From Siderastrea siderea (Eukaryota > Cnidaria > Anthozoa > Scleractinia > Rhizangiidae): a stretch of 64,000 nucleotides of DNA. The DNA lies in contig OZ034969.1 of the NCBI GenBank assembly GCA_964030785.1, positions 36,494,301 through 36,558,300 on the forward strand, given 5' to 3'. The translations under genes were made by a program, and so were the position numbers. This document shows positions 43,301 to 48,049 of this stretch, piece by piece; the first letter of the stretch is position 1; the number at the start of each line of letters is the position of its first letter. Below the pieces are notes generated by a model. That model had not been told where the DNA came from. It saw nothing but the letters and a program-made list of their open reading frames with translations, and made no database searches.

Positions 43301-45994
43301 TAGACAAAATTATTTCCATTTACACGTGATGAATATGACGAGACTGTAGCCAAGTTGGTGATGCAAGTCGTGTTGGTTATTATAAAAAACCAATTGCAAG
43401 GCTGATCGGACAGCTAAGAAGGGTAATAATTTTTATTGCCCTTCTTAGCTGTCCGATCAGCCTTGCGATTGGTTTTTTGTTTTATTCAACATTGCTGATC
43501 CTGATCTACACCAAGATCCGGCTTCACCTCGCTACTGTTTGTCCAAGTGGTCCTTGCATCGAGTTACATGATTTAGTTTTTATACCCTTTTACTACATAC
43601 CAAATGACTGGATATTGTTTTCCATGCGCTCTGATTGGCTACTCAAACTGGAGATAGTATCTGCCATTCGCCTCCCGGCATTTCTCTGGATTTAGTGCGC
43701 GAGTTTTCCCTCATTTCTCAGAAACCAAGGAACAATTTGCTGCCGGCCACCACTGGTTTGGCAAGTACTAAAACAATTATTCGCCTCAGTGTCGGATATT
43801 TACCTCACCTCGTCTGGGCTCGGCAAATATCCACCGCTATTCACCTCCGCTTCAGTGAATAATTGGTAATTATCCAATAGTCGATCATGGAATAGTTGTT
43901 AAATATCGATGATAATAACGCATTTCACAAGACATTGCATAACAAATGTCAATTCTTTTGCAGGTAACAGATCCAAATATGTTCTGGAGTTGGACGAATG
44001 AGTCCCTAATTCCCTATCTCTATTCCAGTCACCACCAGTCTACTTATCAGGAGACTTCACTGGTGAGCGGCGAGCTAACGTCGACTATGATTGGAATGTT
44101 ACGATTACGTCAACTAAGAACAAGAGAGGGTCAGTAAAATCTGTCTACTAGATTTCAAGATCTGAGCTATTGACAACTATATTTAAAGTGAAGGTTTCAC
44201 GTTATATAGTTTTGCATAACAGGTTGAAGTTTAATTTATTGTTACATATAATGATTAATATATTTTTACTTTGCATAAAAATCTGTCGACAACGGTTCCA
44301 GTTTTGAAAGAAATCCAAAATCCTTGTCAAAAAGCTAAATTGCCCCTGGAACACCATCCTGTGACTGTGTCAAACAGGGTCACATAATGAGGCACTCTCC
44401 CTTAAACAGGGACAGCATTTACGGGGTGCAGTGCCACTTCCTAACCCAAGCTTCCATCAGCCACCCTCTGCTCTTCCGCCCTTTCTTTCCCTTCCCACCT
44501 ATTTGTTTTCAAATTTGTTAATGTTCCAAAATTTGTACATTCTTTCCTTTTTGTTTGTTAGTCCAATGCCCAGTTCTCAACAGCTGGTGGCAACGTTCAT
44601 GTTACGATATATACTCTACTGAGAAGGAGTCCAGAGCGCCTTTTCAATATAAAGAAGCAAACTCCTTAGTGCAGTTCAAGCAATGCCCTCTTCCTTGGGT
44701 GTACCGAACAGAAGAAGAACTCAGCTCCTCAGCAAAATGGGGTCATCATGCCTGGTATGGCGGTGGGGGATACTCCGCTGAGTTAGGCTATGAAGAAAAA
44801 ACTGCCCATTCAATAGTAGACCTTTTAAAATTAGAAAACTGGGTAGATCGTCCAACAAGGGCTGTCATCGTTGAATTTACTCTTTACAACCCAACAATCA
44901 ACACACTGTCAGTTTGTTCATTCTTCTTTGAACTCCTCCAAACAGGTCAGGCCACTACACTTAAACATATCGACACCATCTCATTGTACAACACAGAATC
45001 AATCCTTCAAGTGTTTCAAGGCCTTTGCTTGGTCATCTTCATCGCCATGGTTTTCTATAAAATTGTTGAGGCTGTAACAACGCTGATTCGTCAGGGATGG
45101 CGTTGCTTGTGCTCTGTTTGGTACTGGCTGGACCTTGCACACTTAACGTCATCCGTCTTACTTCTTGTGTTCAGCTTTTTCAAGTCTTATCACACCACTA
45201 AGACCGCACAAAACTTACAGCGCAACATTTTTGCTGTAGTCAATTTTCAGACAGCGGTTTTATGGGCAGACCTCGAAAACTGTATGCTAGCCATTCTCAC
45301 TTTTCTTACAACAATAAAGTTACTACAGCTGACCTACTTTAACATGTACACACGCGTCTTTTCTCACGCATTGCGTATTTGGATGCGGGACTTGTTTTCT
45401 TTCCTGGTTGTTCTTTTAGTTCTGTTCTTTGCATTCCTGCTGACAGGAATTTTGGTATTTGGATCGCGTGTTGGTCGTTATTCAAGTTTTTGGCCAGCAT
45501 TTTCTTTTCAGCTGGAAATCGTTCTCGGAAAAGTGAAAGCCCGACCCATTAAAGAACTTACAGAGGCAAACTCGATCATTGGCCATCCATTTGTCTCTCT
45601 ACTCCTCATGGGTATCACCATCATAATGATGAATTTCTTCATATCTTCATTGAATGATGCCGTAAATGACGCTAAGACAATGGTGGTGAAAAAAGAACGT
45701 AAACTAGAAACAAGGGAGAACCAAGGTGATAACCAAACTTCGCATCGTGATCCAAAGGGAAAGCACTCAAAAAAAGAGAAACAGGACAGCTTCATGGTTG
45801 AAAGGTCCAAGTTGTTTTTCGACCAAATCAGCAACCAGTTAAAGACCATAGACGTGATTCAGCATATGCCCCAAATATATATATTGGACAAAAAGCTCAC
45901 TGAGGTTCTCAAACGAATAGATGAGGCATATAAGAACGATGGAAACAGTGACACATTCACAGGTCAGTCAAAGGATGCAGGAGTGTTGCAATGA
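2105..45994 (+). CDS. Polycystin-1-like receptor/channel protein (13 chained exons, 5' end not found)
   Basis: Exons 2105-2315, 3652-3765, 28154-28249, 28871-29130, 33461-33604, 33785-33901, 34418-34600, 35659-35907, 37668-38309, 38940-39176, 39794-41032, 43964-44129 and 44562-45994 all have AG/GT borders, agree in phase and sum to 1,697 codons including TGA. Order of domains: Gly-rich segment, Ser/Thr linker, REJ-type segment, GAIN-type region with GPS, TM1, PLAT, TM2-TM6, the extracellular polycystin domain, and TM7-TM11 with a pore loop. This is the PKD1/PKDREJ architecture. Family members are plasma-membrane or ciliary proteins that sense extracellular cues and often pair with PKD2-type subunits; a role here is inferred from family only. 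The start codon and signal peptide are not visible, and a missed exon is possible between 29131 and 33460 because the REJ region is short. A partial broken copy lies at 58620-62116. The closest named relative (PKD1, PKD1L2 or PKDREJ) cannot be decided from sequence alone. Confidence 0.85.
2383..2949. other. Intron sequence, no gene seen
   Basis: AT-rich intronic DNA between the Gly-rich exon and the Penelope-like fragment. No open frame with recognisable content and no obvious repeat arms. Confidence 0.5.
2950..3545 (+). mobile_element. Penelope-like retroelement 3' fragment (GIY-YIG end)
   Basis: The open frame 2983-3351 encodes a Cys-rich GIY-YIG-like end: [17 protein letters not shown], then RLKEHRQAV, and a His-rich stretch [13 protein letters not shown]. 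This matches the C-terminal nuclease region of Penelope-like elements. The reverse transcriptase part is absent, so the copy is strongly 5'-truncated. The frame is followed by a 3' tail carrying a hammerhead-type core (see 3455-3486). It sits in the first visible intron in the same orientation as the host gene. Element borders are approximate. Confidence 0.7.
3455..3486 (+). ncRNA. Hammerhead-type ribozyme core of a Penelope-like element
   Basis: CTGATGA at 3455-3461 is followed by a hairpin (GGCTAA at 3463-3468 pairing with TTAGCC at 3473-3478) and then GAAAC at 3479-3483. This is the conserved hammerhead arrangement: core box, stem II, GAAA box. Penelope-like elements are known to carry hammerhead motifs. 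Stem III, the cleavage triplet and stem I were not convincingly paired by eye, so activity is not claimed. Confidence 0.55.
3652..3765 (+). CDS. Polycystin-like exon: Ser/Thr-rich linker, copy 1
   Basis: The acceptor CTTATCCACAG ends at 3651 and the donor GTAAGT starts at 3766. The exon is 114 bp with phase 1 at both ends. It encodes a Ser/Thr/Pro-rich linker ending [13 protein letters not shown]. The exon at 28154-28249 has the same phase and shares AAGGATATCACCTTCCTCC plus the motif RISPSS, so the two look like an exon duplication. Either exon could be skipped without changing the frame. Confidence 0.7.
4764..5658. mobile_element. Foldback MITE with about 300-bp inverted arms and 9-bp target duplication
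   Basis: The segments 4773-5060 and 5360-5649 are imperfect reverse complements. The element termini read GCAGTGTCTAGATACCC on the left and, on the opposite strand, GCAGTGTCAAGATACCC on the right. Both sides are flanked by GAAAATTAT (4764-4772 and 5650-5658), a 9-bp direct repeat. A 9-bp duplication with long terminal inverted repeats fits the Mutator-like superfamily. No transposase is encoded, so the copy is non-autonomous. Confidence 0.75.
5670..6130. other. Intron sequence, nothing recognised
   Basis: Holds a 106-codon antisense frame (5800-6120) of low-complexity hydrophobic composition with no recognisable domain. I do not call it a gene. Confidence 0.4.
6133..6731. mobile_element. Palindromic non-autonomous DNA element enclosing a short frame
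   Basis: The left end (6133-6212) is an imperfect palindrome starting CCCGATTTATACTAG and closing CTAGTATAAACACGGG. A second hairpin follows (GGGACGAACTATGA against TCGTAGTTCGTCCC, 6210-6256). Related GACGGAT/GACGAA motifs recur in reverse orientation at 6644-6731. Between them lies a 114-codon + frame (6302-6646) with [14 protein letters not shown] near its end. This faintly recalls the region before the nuclease in PIF/Harbinger transposases, but no catalytic residues are present. Superfamily and exact termini are uncertain. Confidence 0.5.
6862..8329 (+). repeat. Outer inverted-repeat arm, left
   Basis: Reading outward-in, 6862-7060 carries motifs such as TTCACATGAGCCGAATC, and 7190-7850 plus 8255-8329 match the reverse complement of 25534-26500. 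Shared landmarks include CACAAGAGACTGGTTGAAAT, TTAGGCAAAATGACAATTTT and AGAAGCAAACATCACTCGAT. About 400 bp (7850-8255) has no clear partner on the other side. No coding content was recognised. The two arms enclose the minisatellite. Confidence 0.75.
8531..8980. mobile_element. MITE with CTAG...CTAG type inverted ends
   Basis: The left end CTAGGGCCGGGGGGGTGCTA and the right end, read on the opposite strand as CTAGTCCAGGGGGATAGGGG, form imperfect inverted termini. The interior is A-rich with repeated AAAGGGGTAC/AAAGGGTG phrases (for example near 8840 and 8870). No transposase frame is present. Such short G-rich-ended elements recur in coral genomes as I recall them; family unnamed. Confidence 0.55.
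9227..12980 (-). pseudogene. L1/Tx1-type ORF2 (endonuclease-reverse transcriptase), broken
   Basis: The minus frame opens at 12980 with an APE-type endonuclease ([26 protein letters not shown]). It continues into a reverse transcriptase ([46 protein letters not shown], then [14 protein letters not shown] and the catalytic QYADDT), and ends with a Cys/His cluster ([13 protein letters not shown]...YSC). An in-frame TGA at 11088-11090 stops the RT just after [10 protein letters not shown]; the frame resumes unchanged after it. A second break, a frameshift near 10680-10692, separates the RT from the C-terminal part (10669-9227). Two lesions in about 1,250 codons suggest a recently dead copy. In life the protein nicks target DNA and reverse transcribes the element RNA. 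Confidence 0.85.
13419..14045 (-). pseudogene. L1-type ORF1 protein, N-terminally truncated
   Basis: The frame contains the RNA-binding core of L1 ORF1 proteins: [13 protein letters not shown], then [18 protein letters not shown], and [20 protein letters not shown], followed by an acidic tail. The usual N-terminal coiled coil is missing: the frame can be followed only to about 14115, where a TAA occurs, and no good ATG is seen. The spacer to ORF2 is about 440 bp. The protein would coat element RNA and act as a nucleic-acid chaperone. Confidence 0.75.
14255..14969 (+). pseudogene. Decayed ORF of an unnamed repeated element
   Basis: Three blocks look coding on the + strand but lie in different frames. 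An acidic stretch near 14370 reads [10 protein letters not shown]. The block 14537-14669 reads [20 protein letters not shown] and then [13 protein letters not shown]. The block 14757-14969 reads [20 protein letters not shown], and ends [15 protein letters not shown]. The last motif resembles a C-terminal sequence I associate with repeated ORFs in cnidarian genomes (a QI/QV-x-S-F/Y-FSRL pattern). Family and function are unknown. It lies between the LINE and the minisatellite. Confidence 0.4.
14997..15064 (+). repeat. Unique-sequence border of the left minisatellite arm
   Basis: The stretch containing GGTGTAACTATCATATAG and TCCAATATAGGCATAAACA is the reverse complement of 25301-25372 on the far side of the array. 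It shows that the inverted duplication includes non-repetitive flank, not only the 10-bp units. Confidence 0.85.
15065..19150 (+). repeat. 10-bp minisatellite, left arm (GCTATACAYR units)
   Basis: About 4.1 kb of head-to-tail 10-mers: mainly GCTATACACA, GCTATACATG, GCTATACATA, GATATACATA and GCCATACATA. From roughly 15538 to 18849 the 10-bp register never slips; slips are seen near 15505 (one base lost) and 18850. The variants recur in ordered groups of roughly 80-90 bp (GATATACATA-GCCATACATA followed by several GCTATACA units), a higher-order repeat. Because 10 is not a multiple of 3 but few stops arise, long spurious open frames exist in it. No gene is called. Confidence 0.97.
19151..20202. 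repeat. Spacer between the opposed minisatellite arms, itself an inverted-repeat element
   Basis: The spacer is non-repetitive apart from inverted ends: CAGGGACCGTGCGG at 19196 and, on the opposite strand, CAGGGACCGCGCGA ending at 20123, each followed inward by CTGAGGGGGCT. CAGGG termini recall hAT elements, but I could not find an 8-bp duplication. No open frame of note. Confidence 0.6.
20203..25297 (-). repeat. 10-bp minisatellite, right arm (reverse orientation)
   Basis: About 5.1 kb of the same 10-mers in the opposite orientation, read on + as GCTGTGTATA, GCCATGTATA, GCTATGTATA and TCTGTGTATA. It is interrupted at 23609-24110 by a LINE fragment. Left and right arms together give about 9 kb of potential stem. 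Longer blocks repeat within this arm (for example 21180-21330 and 22160-22330 share the same unit order), indicating segmental copying inside the array. Confidence 0.97.
23609..24110 (-). mobile_element. 5'-truncated LINE 3' end inserted in the minisatellite
   Basis: The minus frame encodes a LINE C-terminus: [14 protein letters not shown], then [28 protein letters not shown], ending KAHFFS. The 3' end is a short AAGGT array (23609-23628 on +), typical of L2/CR1-like elements with microsatellite tails. The borders are TGTA at 23605-23608 and 24111-24114, a possible 4-bp duplication or microhomology. Removing the insert restores the 10-bp units. Confidence 0.75.
25123..25372 (+). repeat. Duplicated border of the right minisatellite arm
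   Basis: The phrase TATTGCTTCCTATGTTTATG and the following unique sequence occur twice, at about 25123 and 25301, 178 bp apart, with minisatellite units between. The outer copy matches the left border at 14997-15064 in inverted orientation. So the right border underwent a short tandem duplication after the inversion. Confidence 0.85.
25534..26500 (-). repeat. Outer inverted-repeat arm, right
   Basis: Reverse complement of the left arm at 6862-8329. Landmarks on + include CGAGTGATGTTTGCTTCTCC, TTGCCTTAGGTGCCTGTTTT, ACCAGTCTCTTGTGCTTTGA and GGTCATGTGAAGTAGGGCAT. The arm starts about 160 bp from the minisatellite border. The left arm is 6.7 kb away from its border because of later insertions. 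Confidence 0.75.
26553..27290 (-). pseudogene. Integrase-core (DDE) transposon protein, decayed
   Basis: On the minus strand, decreasing coordinates give a helix-turn-helix-like start ([15 protein letters not shown]), then [20 protein letters not shown], then an integrase core: [53 protein letters not shown], ending [10 protein letters not shown]. The three blocks lie in different frames or behind a stop near 26.9-27.1 kb, so the gene is dead. Asp residues of the core (HID, GDQG) are visible. An upstream frame reaching 27646 may be its N-terminal region. The family is common in fish and cnidarian repeats; it abuts the right outer arm. Confidence 0.7.
27650..28150. other. Intron sequence with short AT-rich internal repeats
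   Basis: The stretch 27600-27840 repeats a loose 20-30 bp phrase of the type AATTCTCATATGGTGATTTC about eight times with much divergence. No coding content was recognised. Confidence 0.5.
28154..28249 (+). CDS. Polycystin-like exon: Ser/Thr-rich linker, copy 2
   Basis: The acceptor TTTCCTAACACAG ends at 28153 and the donor GTAAGT starts at 28250. It is 96 bp with phase 1 at both ends. It encodes a Ser/Thr-rich linker with [13 protein letters not shown], similar to the exon at 3652-3765. Splicing to the next exon gives SSEC at the start of the REJ-type segment. Confidence 0.75.
28871..29130 (+). CDS. Polycystin-like exon: REJ-type segment
   Basis: The acceptor ends CATTTCTTAG at 28870 and the donor GTAAGA starts at 29131. 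It begins in phase 1 and ends in phase 0. The frame reads [19 protein letters not shown], then a Trp, [10 protein letters not shown] and a Gly-rich stretch, matching the start of egg-jelly-receptor domains. Several N-glycosylation sites (NCS, NSS, NMS, NGT) fit an extracellular position. At 87 residues it is shorter than most REJ modules; the rest may be spread over later exons or missed in the 4.3-kb intron that follows. Confidence 0.85.
29402..29450 (+). repeat. (GTTT)n microsatellite
   Basis: Twelve uninterrupted GTTT units in the intron after the REJ exon. Confidence 0.95.
29664..31613. mobile_element. Foldback element of about 2 kb
   Basis: The outer ends (ATTTAAAGGGAAGGGCTCAC on the left; on the opposite strand ATTTAAAGGGACGGTTTCAC on the right) and inner parts (GAATAGTATCCCACAATCCT on both, in inverted orientation) pair. 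Left arm about 29664-30063, right arm about 31417-31613; the left arm carries extra sequence. A 104-codon minus frame (30954-31268) in the middle is unidentified. No target duplication was recognised. Confidence 0.65.
31728..32343. mobile_element. TTAA-flanked MITE, about 608 bp
   Basis: The termini are GGTGTTTCGATACAGTTTTT at 31732 and its reverse complement ending at 32339. The inverted arms extend about 210 bp. TTAA stands directly outside each end (31728-31731 and 32340-32343), the target signature of piggyBac and Kolobok elements. No transposase. Confidence 0.85.
32893..33162. mobile_element. Near-perfect palindromic MITE, 270 bp
   Basis: Two arms of about 110 bp start AACAGCCGAT and contain CCATACTGATGACGCGTCAC and ACCCAGATCTAGGTAGTGC in both orientations, with about 50 bp between them. 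The inner 70 bp of the arms is essentially identical, so the copy is young or kept by gene conversion. It resembles a highly repeated coral MITE as I recall it; unnamed. Confidence 0.75.
33461..33604 (+). CDS. Polycystin-like exon: GAIN-type region, part 1
   Basis: The acceptor TATTATTTAG ends at 33460 and the donor is GAG|GTAGGT at 33605. It has 48 codons, phase 0 at both ends. It encodes [11 protein letters not shown] and [15 protein letters not shown], a helical segment typical of the stretch between REJ and GPS in polycystin-1 proteins. Confidence 0.75.
33785..33901 (+). CDS. Polycystin-like exon: GAIN-type region, part 2
   Basis: The acceptor ATGCTGCAG ends at 33784 and the donor is AGA|GTAAGT at 33902. 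It has 39 codons, phase 0. It encodes [11 protein letters not shown] and a Thr/Ser-rich amphipathic stretch ending DWSDGDAR. It follows the previous exon after a 180-bp intron. Confidence 0.75.
34353..34389 (+). repeat. (GTTTT)n simple repeat
   Basis: Short T-rich pentamer array just before the acceptor of the next exon. It may act as an extended pyrimidine-rich region. Confidence 0.85.
34418..34600 (+). CDS. Polycystin-like exon: GAIN-type region, part 3
   Basis: The acceptor CTCTCTTTCAG ends at 34417 and the donor is AAG|GTATTT at 34601. It has 61 codons, phase 0. It encodes helical residues such as [16 protein letters not shown] and [13 protein letters not shown]. The antisense frame here is a shadow. 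Confidence 0.8.
34650..35600. other. Intron sequence, nothing recognised
   Basis: AT-rich intronic DNA without recognisable frames, long repeats or inverted arms. Confidence 0.5.
35659..35907 (+). CDS. Polycystin-like exon: GAIN-type region, part 4
   Basis: The acceptor TTCTCACTCAG ends at 35658 and the donor is GAG|GTAAAA at 35908. It has 83 codons, phase 0. It encodes [18 protein letters not shown] followed by alternating beta-type residues ([13 protein letters not shown]) and [11 protein letters not shown]. Two other frames are open here but do not join to the neighbours. Confidence 0.8.
36278..37202. mobile_element. TA-flanked inverted-repeat element
   Basis: The ends GAGATGTTTCGCATA and TATGCGAAACATCTC face each other, with TA outside both (36276-36277 and 37203-37204), as expected for mariner-like insertions. 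A second matching block (GGATTTAGTAGAAATACC) lies about 50 bp inside each end. The interior holds a 112-codon minus frame (36367-36705) with no recognised domain. Confidence 0.65.
37242..37631. mobile_element. TTAA-flanked MITE, about 382 bp
   Basis: The ends read GGTGGCTTATTACAG at 37246 and, on the opposite strand, GGTGGCTTACTACAG ending at 37627. TTAA directly flanks both sides (37242-37245 and 37628-37631). The inner arms pair further (AGATAACC/GGTTATCT and TATCCTGGAAAAGAA/TTCTTTTCCAGGATA). It shares the GGTG terminus and TTAA target with the element at 31728-32343 but differs inside. It ends only 40 bp before the next exon. Confidence 0.8.
37668..38309 (+). CDS. Polycystin-like exon: GAIN-type beta-rich region
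   Basis: The acceptor TCATTTTGCAG ends at 37667 and the donor is AAG|GTACAA at 38310. It has 214 codons, phase 0. It contains beta-rich sequence ([19 protein letters not shown]), a Cys pair ([17 protein letters not shown]) and the pre-GPS signature [18 protein letters not shown]. An internal GTAAGT-like site near 38243 is not used in this model because the conserved WSTKGC lies beyond it. Confidence 0.88.
38310..38939. other. Intron, nothing recognised
   Basis: A 630-bp intron separating the WSTKGC exon from the GPS exon. No inserted element was seen. Confidence 0.6.
38940..39176 (+). CDS. Polycystin-like exon: GPS motif and TM1
   Basis: The acceptor CATTCAAAG ends at 38939 and the donor is GAG|GTAAGA at 39177. 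It has 79 codons, phase 0. It contains the GPCR proteolysis site [12 protein letters not shown] at 38973-39008; autoproteolysis would fall between Leu and Thr (38990/38991). The first transmembrane span ([20 protein letters not shown]) follows, then a basic end [11 protein letters not shown]. All residues needed for GPS cleavage (His-Leu-Thr) are present. Confidence 0.92.
39794..41032 (+). CDS. Polycystin-like exon: PLAT domain and TM2-TM6
   Basis: The acceptor GTAATCCTCAG ends at 39793 and the donor is AAG|GTAATT at 41033. It has 413 codons, phase 0. A PLAT/LH2 domain starts at [20 protein letters not shown] and includes [20 protein letters not shown] and a Trp-rich end. PLAT domains bind lipids or partner proteins at the cytosolic membrane face. 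Hydrophobic spans follow, including the conserved [12 protein letters not shown] segment, and then a cytosolic basic stretch ([11 protein letters not shown]). It ends just after [11 protein letters not shown], before the extracellular channel domain. Confidence 0.92.
41033..43383. other. Intron, mostly unassigned sequence
   Basis: Holds only short frames on both strands (for example 41685-41927 minus, 42395-42739 minus) without recognisable domains. The corresponding intron in the pseudogene copy is only 333 bp, so most of this DNA was gained here or lost there. Confidence 0.5.
43384..43478. repeat. 95-bp near-perfect palindrome
   Basis: AAAAAACCAATTGCAAGGCT on the left pairs with the right end AGCCTTGCGATTGGTTTTTT; the arms of about 46 bp surround a centre of about three T residues near 43431. 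Only a few mismatches occur. It would extrude as a cruciform or fold in the pre-mRNA. Confidence 0.9.
43600..43870 (+). repeat. Dispersed repeat, copy 1
   Basis: Matches 62340-62635 in the same orientation. Shared phrases are GCGCTCTGATTGGCTACT, GTTTTCCCTCATTT, CCACTGGTTTGG and CACTATTCACCTCC/CGCTATTCACCTCC. No coding content. It lies 90 bp before an exon. Confidence 0.75.
43964..44129 (+). CDS. Polycystin-like exon: start of extracellular channel domain
   Basis: The acceptor AATTCTTTTGCAG ends at 43963 and the donor is G|GTCAGT at 44130. It is 166 bp, phase 0 in and phase 1 out. It encodes [18 protein letters not shown] and [10 protein letters not shown], the conserved entry into the polycystin extracellular domain. 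The pseudogene exon 59426-59591 has the same length and phase and is identical at 42 of 56 residues. Confidence 0.9.
44562..45994 (+). CDS. Polycystin-like terminal exon: extracellular domain, TM7-TM11, pore, C-tail
   Basis: The acceptor TTTGTTTGTTAG ends at 44561 and the stop TGA is at 45992-45994. The extracellular part has paired Cys ([16 protein letters not shown]) and the family signature [12 protein letters not shown]. Channel spans follow: [65 protein letters not shown] and [17 protein letters not shown]. The pore loop reads [16 protein letters not shown], so LGK (45524-45532) stands where PKD2-type channels have an acidic LGD filter. The tail is highly charged, with a likely helix (LKTIDVIQ...[12 protein letters not shown]). 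No PKD2-like EF hand is seen. Confidence 0.93.
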
Positions 45995-46023
45995 GTTAAC
46001 AAGACAAGCTTAATTTTATTTGT

Positions 46024-46029
46024 AATAAA
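46024..46029 (+). promoter_or_regulatory. Poly(A) signal AATAAA
   Basis: The first canonical hexamer after the polycystin stop codon, 30 bp downstream. A T-rich stretch does not follow immediately, so a longer 3' UTR is possible. Confidence 0.6.
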
Positions 46030-46439
46030 TGAAGGTTGGTTATTTAGCTAGTCAAAAAGACAAACAGGCAGAAAGTAATGACAGGTGCAGAAGAACAACA
46101 ATCAACAATGATGTGGTTGGGGGAAAAGAGGGAATCTCAAGGTGAGAGTGAACGAGAAGTTTCATTGACATCAGCAAAGTTTAAGACAAAGATGAAATCA
46201 ATTTTGGTTGATTTATTCCAGTCTTATCCTGGTTGGTTTATTCTATCCTATATTATCTGCAGCATGGGGTTGGGTACCGTAGGTTTTGTGTAGCTGGAAA
46301 ACTAGGAATTATGTGAATGCTTTTAGCACATATTTTTGCTGGGAAACAGACCTGATCTCCATGGATTTTGCCAAGGCCTTTTTCAAGTTTTGCTTCAAGA
46401 AATTACTTCCTAGGGCGAACTTCTAACGAATACAAAATA

Positions 46440-46680
46440 CAGCCATGTGATGAATAAACTATTTCCTTTACAATTGAGAGCACTGTGTGGTGGTACACGA
46501 ACAGTGCTCTCCCAATTGGTAATTAAATCTGGTATCCAACATCGATTTGTTAATGGCCCATCACTATTTCTTTCCTACTGCAATGCCTTGTCCGAATTTG
46601 GCCAATCAGATGTTCCCTTGTTTGCAGATGGTATAATTATGTTCACAGTCCGCTCCAACGATCATTGTTATACCTTATAA
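46440..46680 (+). repeat. Dispersed repeat, copy A (hairpin at start)
   Basis: Begins with a hairpin, CAATTGAGAGCACTGT against ACAGTGCTCTCCCAATTG (46471-46518). It shares a phrase order with 47190-47450: GTGGTGG-type start, AGTGCTCTCCCA, GGCCAATCAGATGTTCC, GTTTGCAGATGGTA. Function unknown. Confidence 0.6.
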
Positions 46681-47189
46681 CTCAAACGCGTTTTCTCCTT
46701 GGACGAGAACGTGCCACTTGTCATGTGTCAAAACAGTCTAACTCCCTAGGGCGAGCAAAAGTCATTAACTCCCTAGGGAAACAACAACTTGAACGTTCGA
46801 CTAGCACGTGATCAGGTCATACACCTTGAAACCGCAGCAAATGTGGGTGTGTCAGTGGCACGTCAAGCAAATTATTTTTTCGCAGTCGTGGCCGTGACGA
46901 AACGCTTTCAAATCAGAACAGAGGAAGAAATTGAACAACATATATGTGACAAGTTTGTTTTTTCGATAATTTACTGAATACTTTCACACTTTGGATTTTT
47001 AATAACTTTGCATTGGTGATTTCTAATAGTTTACAATAAAGTCCTATTAAAGGATAACGGATGTTTACAATTTGTTCTATTTTTGATTTGAGATCGAGGT
47101 TTCACAAAACACTTAATGACTGGTTCCATTGGAAACAGTACGTTTTGTCACCTCGAGACCCTCATTCAATGAAGGTCGGCTTCCCTTGG
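46681..47189. other. Intergenic, nothing recognised
   Basis: Short frames only; no domain, repeat or RNA gene seen. Confidence 0.5.
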
Positions 47190-47450
47190 GGTCACTCGTT
47201 AAGTGCTTAATGTCGATCCAAATTGGCAGCACTGTGAGGTGGTGGACGATAAGTGCTCTCCCACTTGGCAGTTGTACCAGGCCCCCCACTTGGGTGTCAT
47301 TTTTTCATTTTCCCCAAACTACTTCTCTCTAATTGTCTGTATACGGCCAATCAAATGTTCCTCTGTTTACAGGTGGTACCATTACGTATCTCACAGTTCG
47401 CTCCAGTGATCAATTTACAAGTCTGGGATCGCGTCTGCATGATATAATTA
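47190..47450 (+). repeat. Dispersed repeat, copy B
   Basis: Direct-orientation relative of 46440-46680: GGCAGCACTGTGAGGTGGTG, AAGTGCTCTCCCACTTGGCA, GGCCAATCAAATGTTCC, GTTTACAGGTGGTACC. It diverges in the middle. Confidence 0.6.
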
Positions 47451-47540
47451 TAATCCAGGTAAACGTGAAGGTCTTTGGATTTTCTGCGAGAAAGTACCCC
47501 TCTTGTACGACAATAAGCTCTATGGGCCAACCCTAACTTT

Positions 47541-47720
47541 CTATAACACAAATGACCTAGTGTTTACTTATCTCATGATCTCAGATGGAACTTTCACATA
47601 AGAGATATCTCTCCCAAAGTAAACCTACTATCTACCATATGACTATCTAGCAAGCAACGCTGAAATTATGTTCTTAGATGGCGGTCTTCGGAGCAAAGAA
47701 TCAACTTCCTCCAACAAGAT
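47541..47720 (+). repeat. 3' flank shared with the pseudogene copy
   Basis: CTCAGATGGAACTTTCACAT and TTAGATGGCGGTCTTCGGAG match CAGATGGAACTGGCACATAA and TTGGATGACGGTCTTGTGAG at 62785-62920. This indicates that the duplicated block extended past the polycystin coding end. In this copy the short frame after ATG is broken by stops. Confidence 0.5.
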
Positions 47721-48033
47721 GGACATCTCTTCGCATGCATGTTCACTCTTTGATACTCCTCTCTACCAGTACAATCGACCATTGCTGGTCCCTTTATCCT
47801 CCAGCTATACCTCAGTAGAGCAATCTACCTAATACTGTTTTCTCAATTACTTTTAATGGTCTCTTTAAAGCAATGAGCCTGTCTTGATTCTCCTTCTGCT
47901 CCTCCACTTATGCCATAATGCGGCAAGCTGCCAACACTGTGTCGCAAGAAGACTAAGTCAACAAGTAAGGCCTCCCGCGGTCACTGAAATTTCCCACTTT
48001 GTTTGCATGTTTGCCTGCTTGTATGTGTGTTGA

Positions 48034-48047
48034 CCCCCCCCCCCCCC
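48034..48047 (+). repeat. C14 homopolymer
   Basis: Uninterrupted run of 14 C; the length is prone to sequencing error. Confidence 0.9.
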
Positions 48048-48049
48048 AA

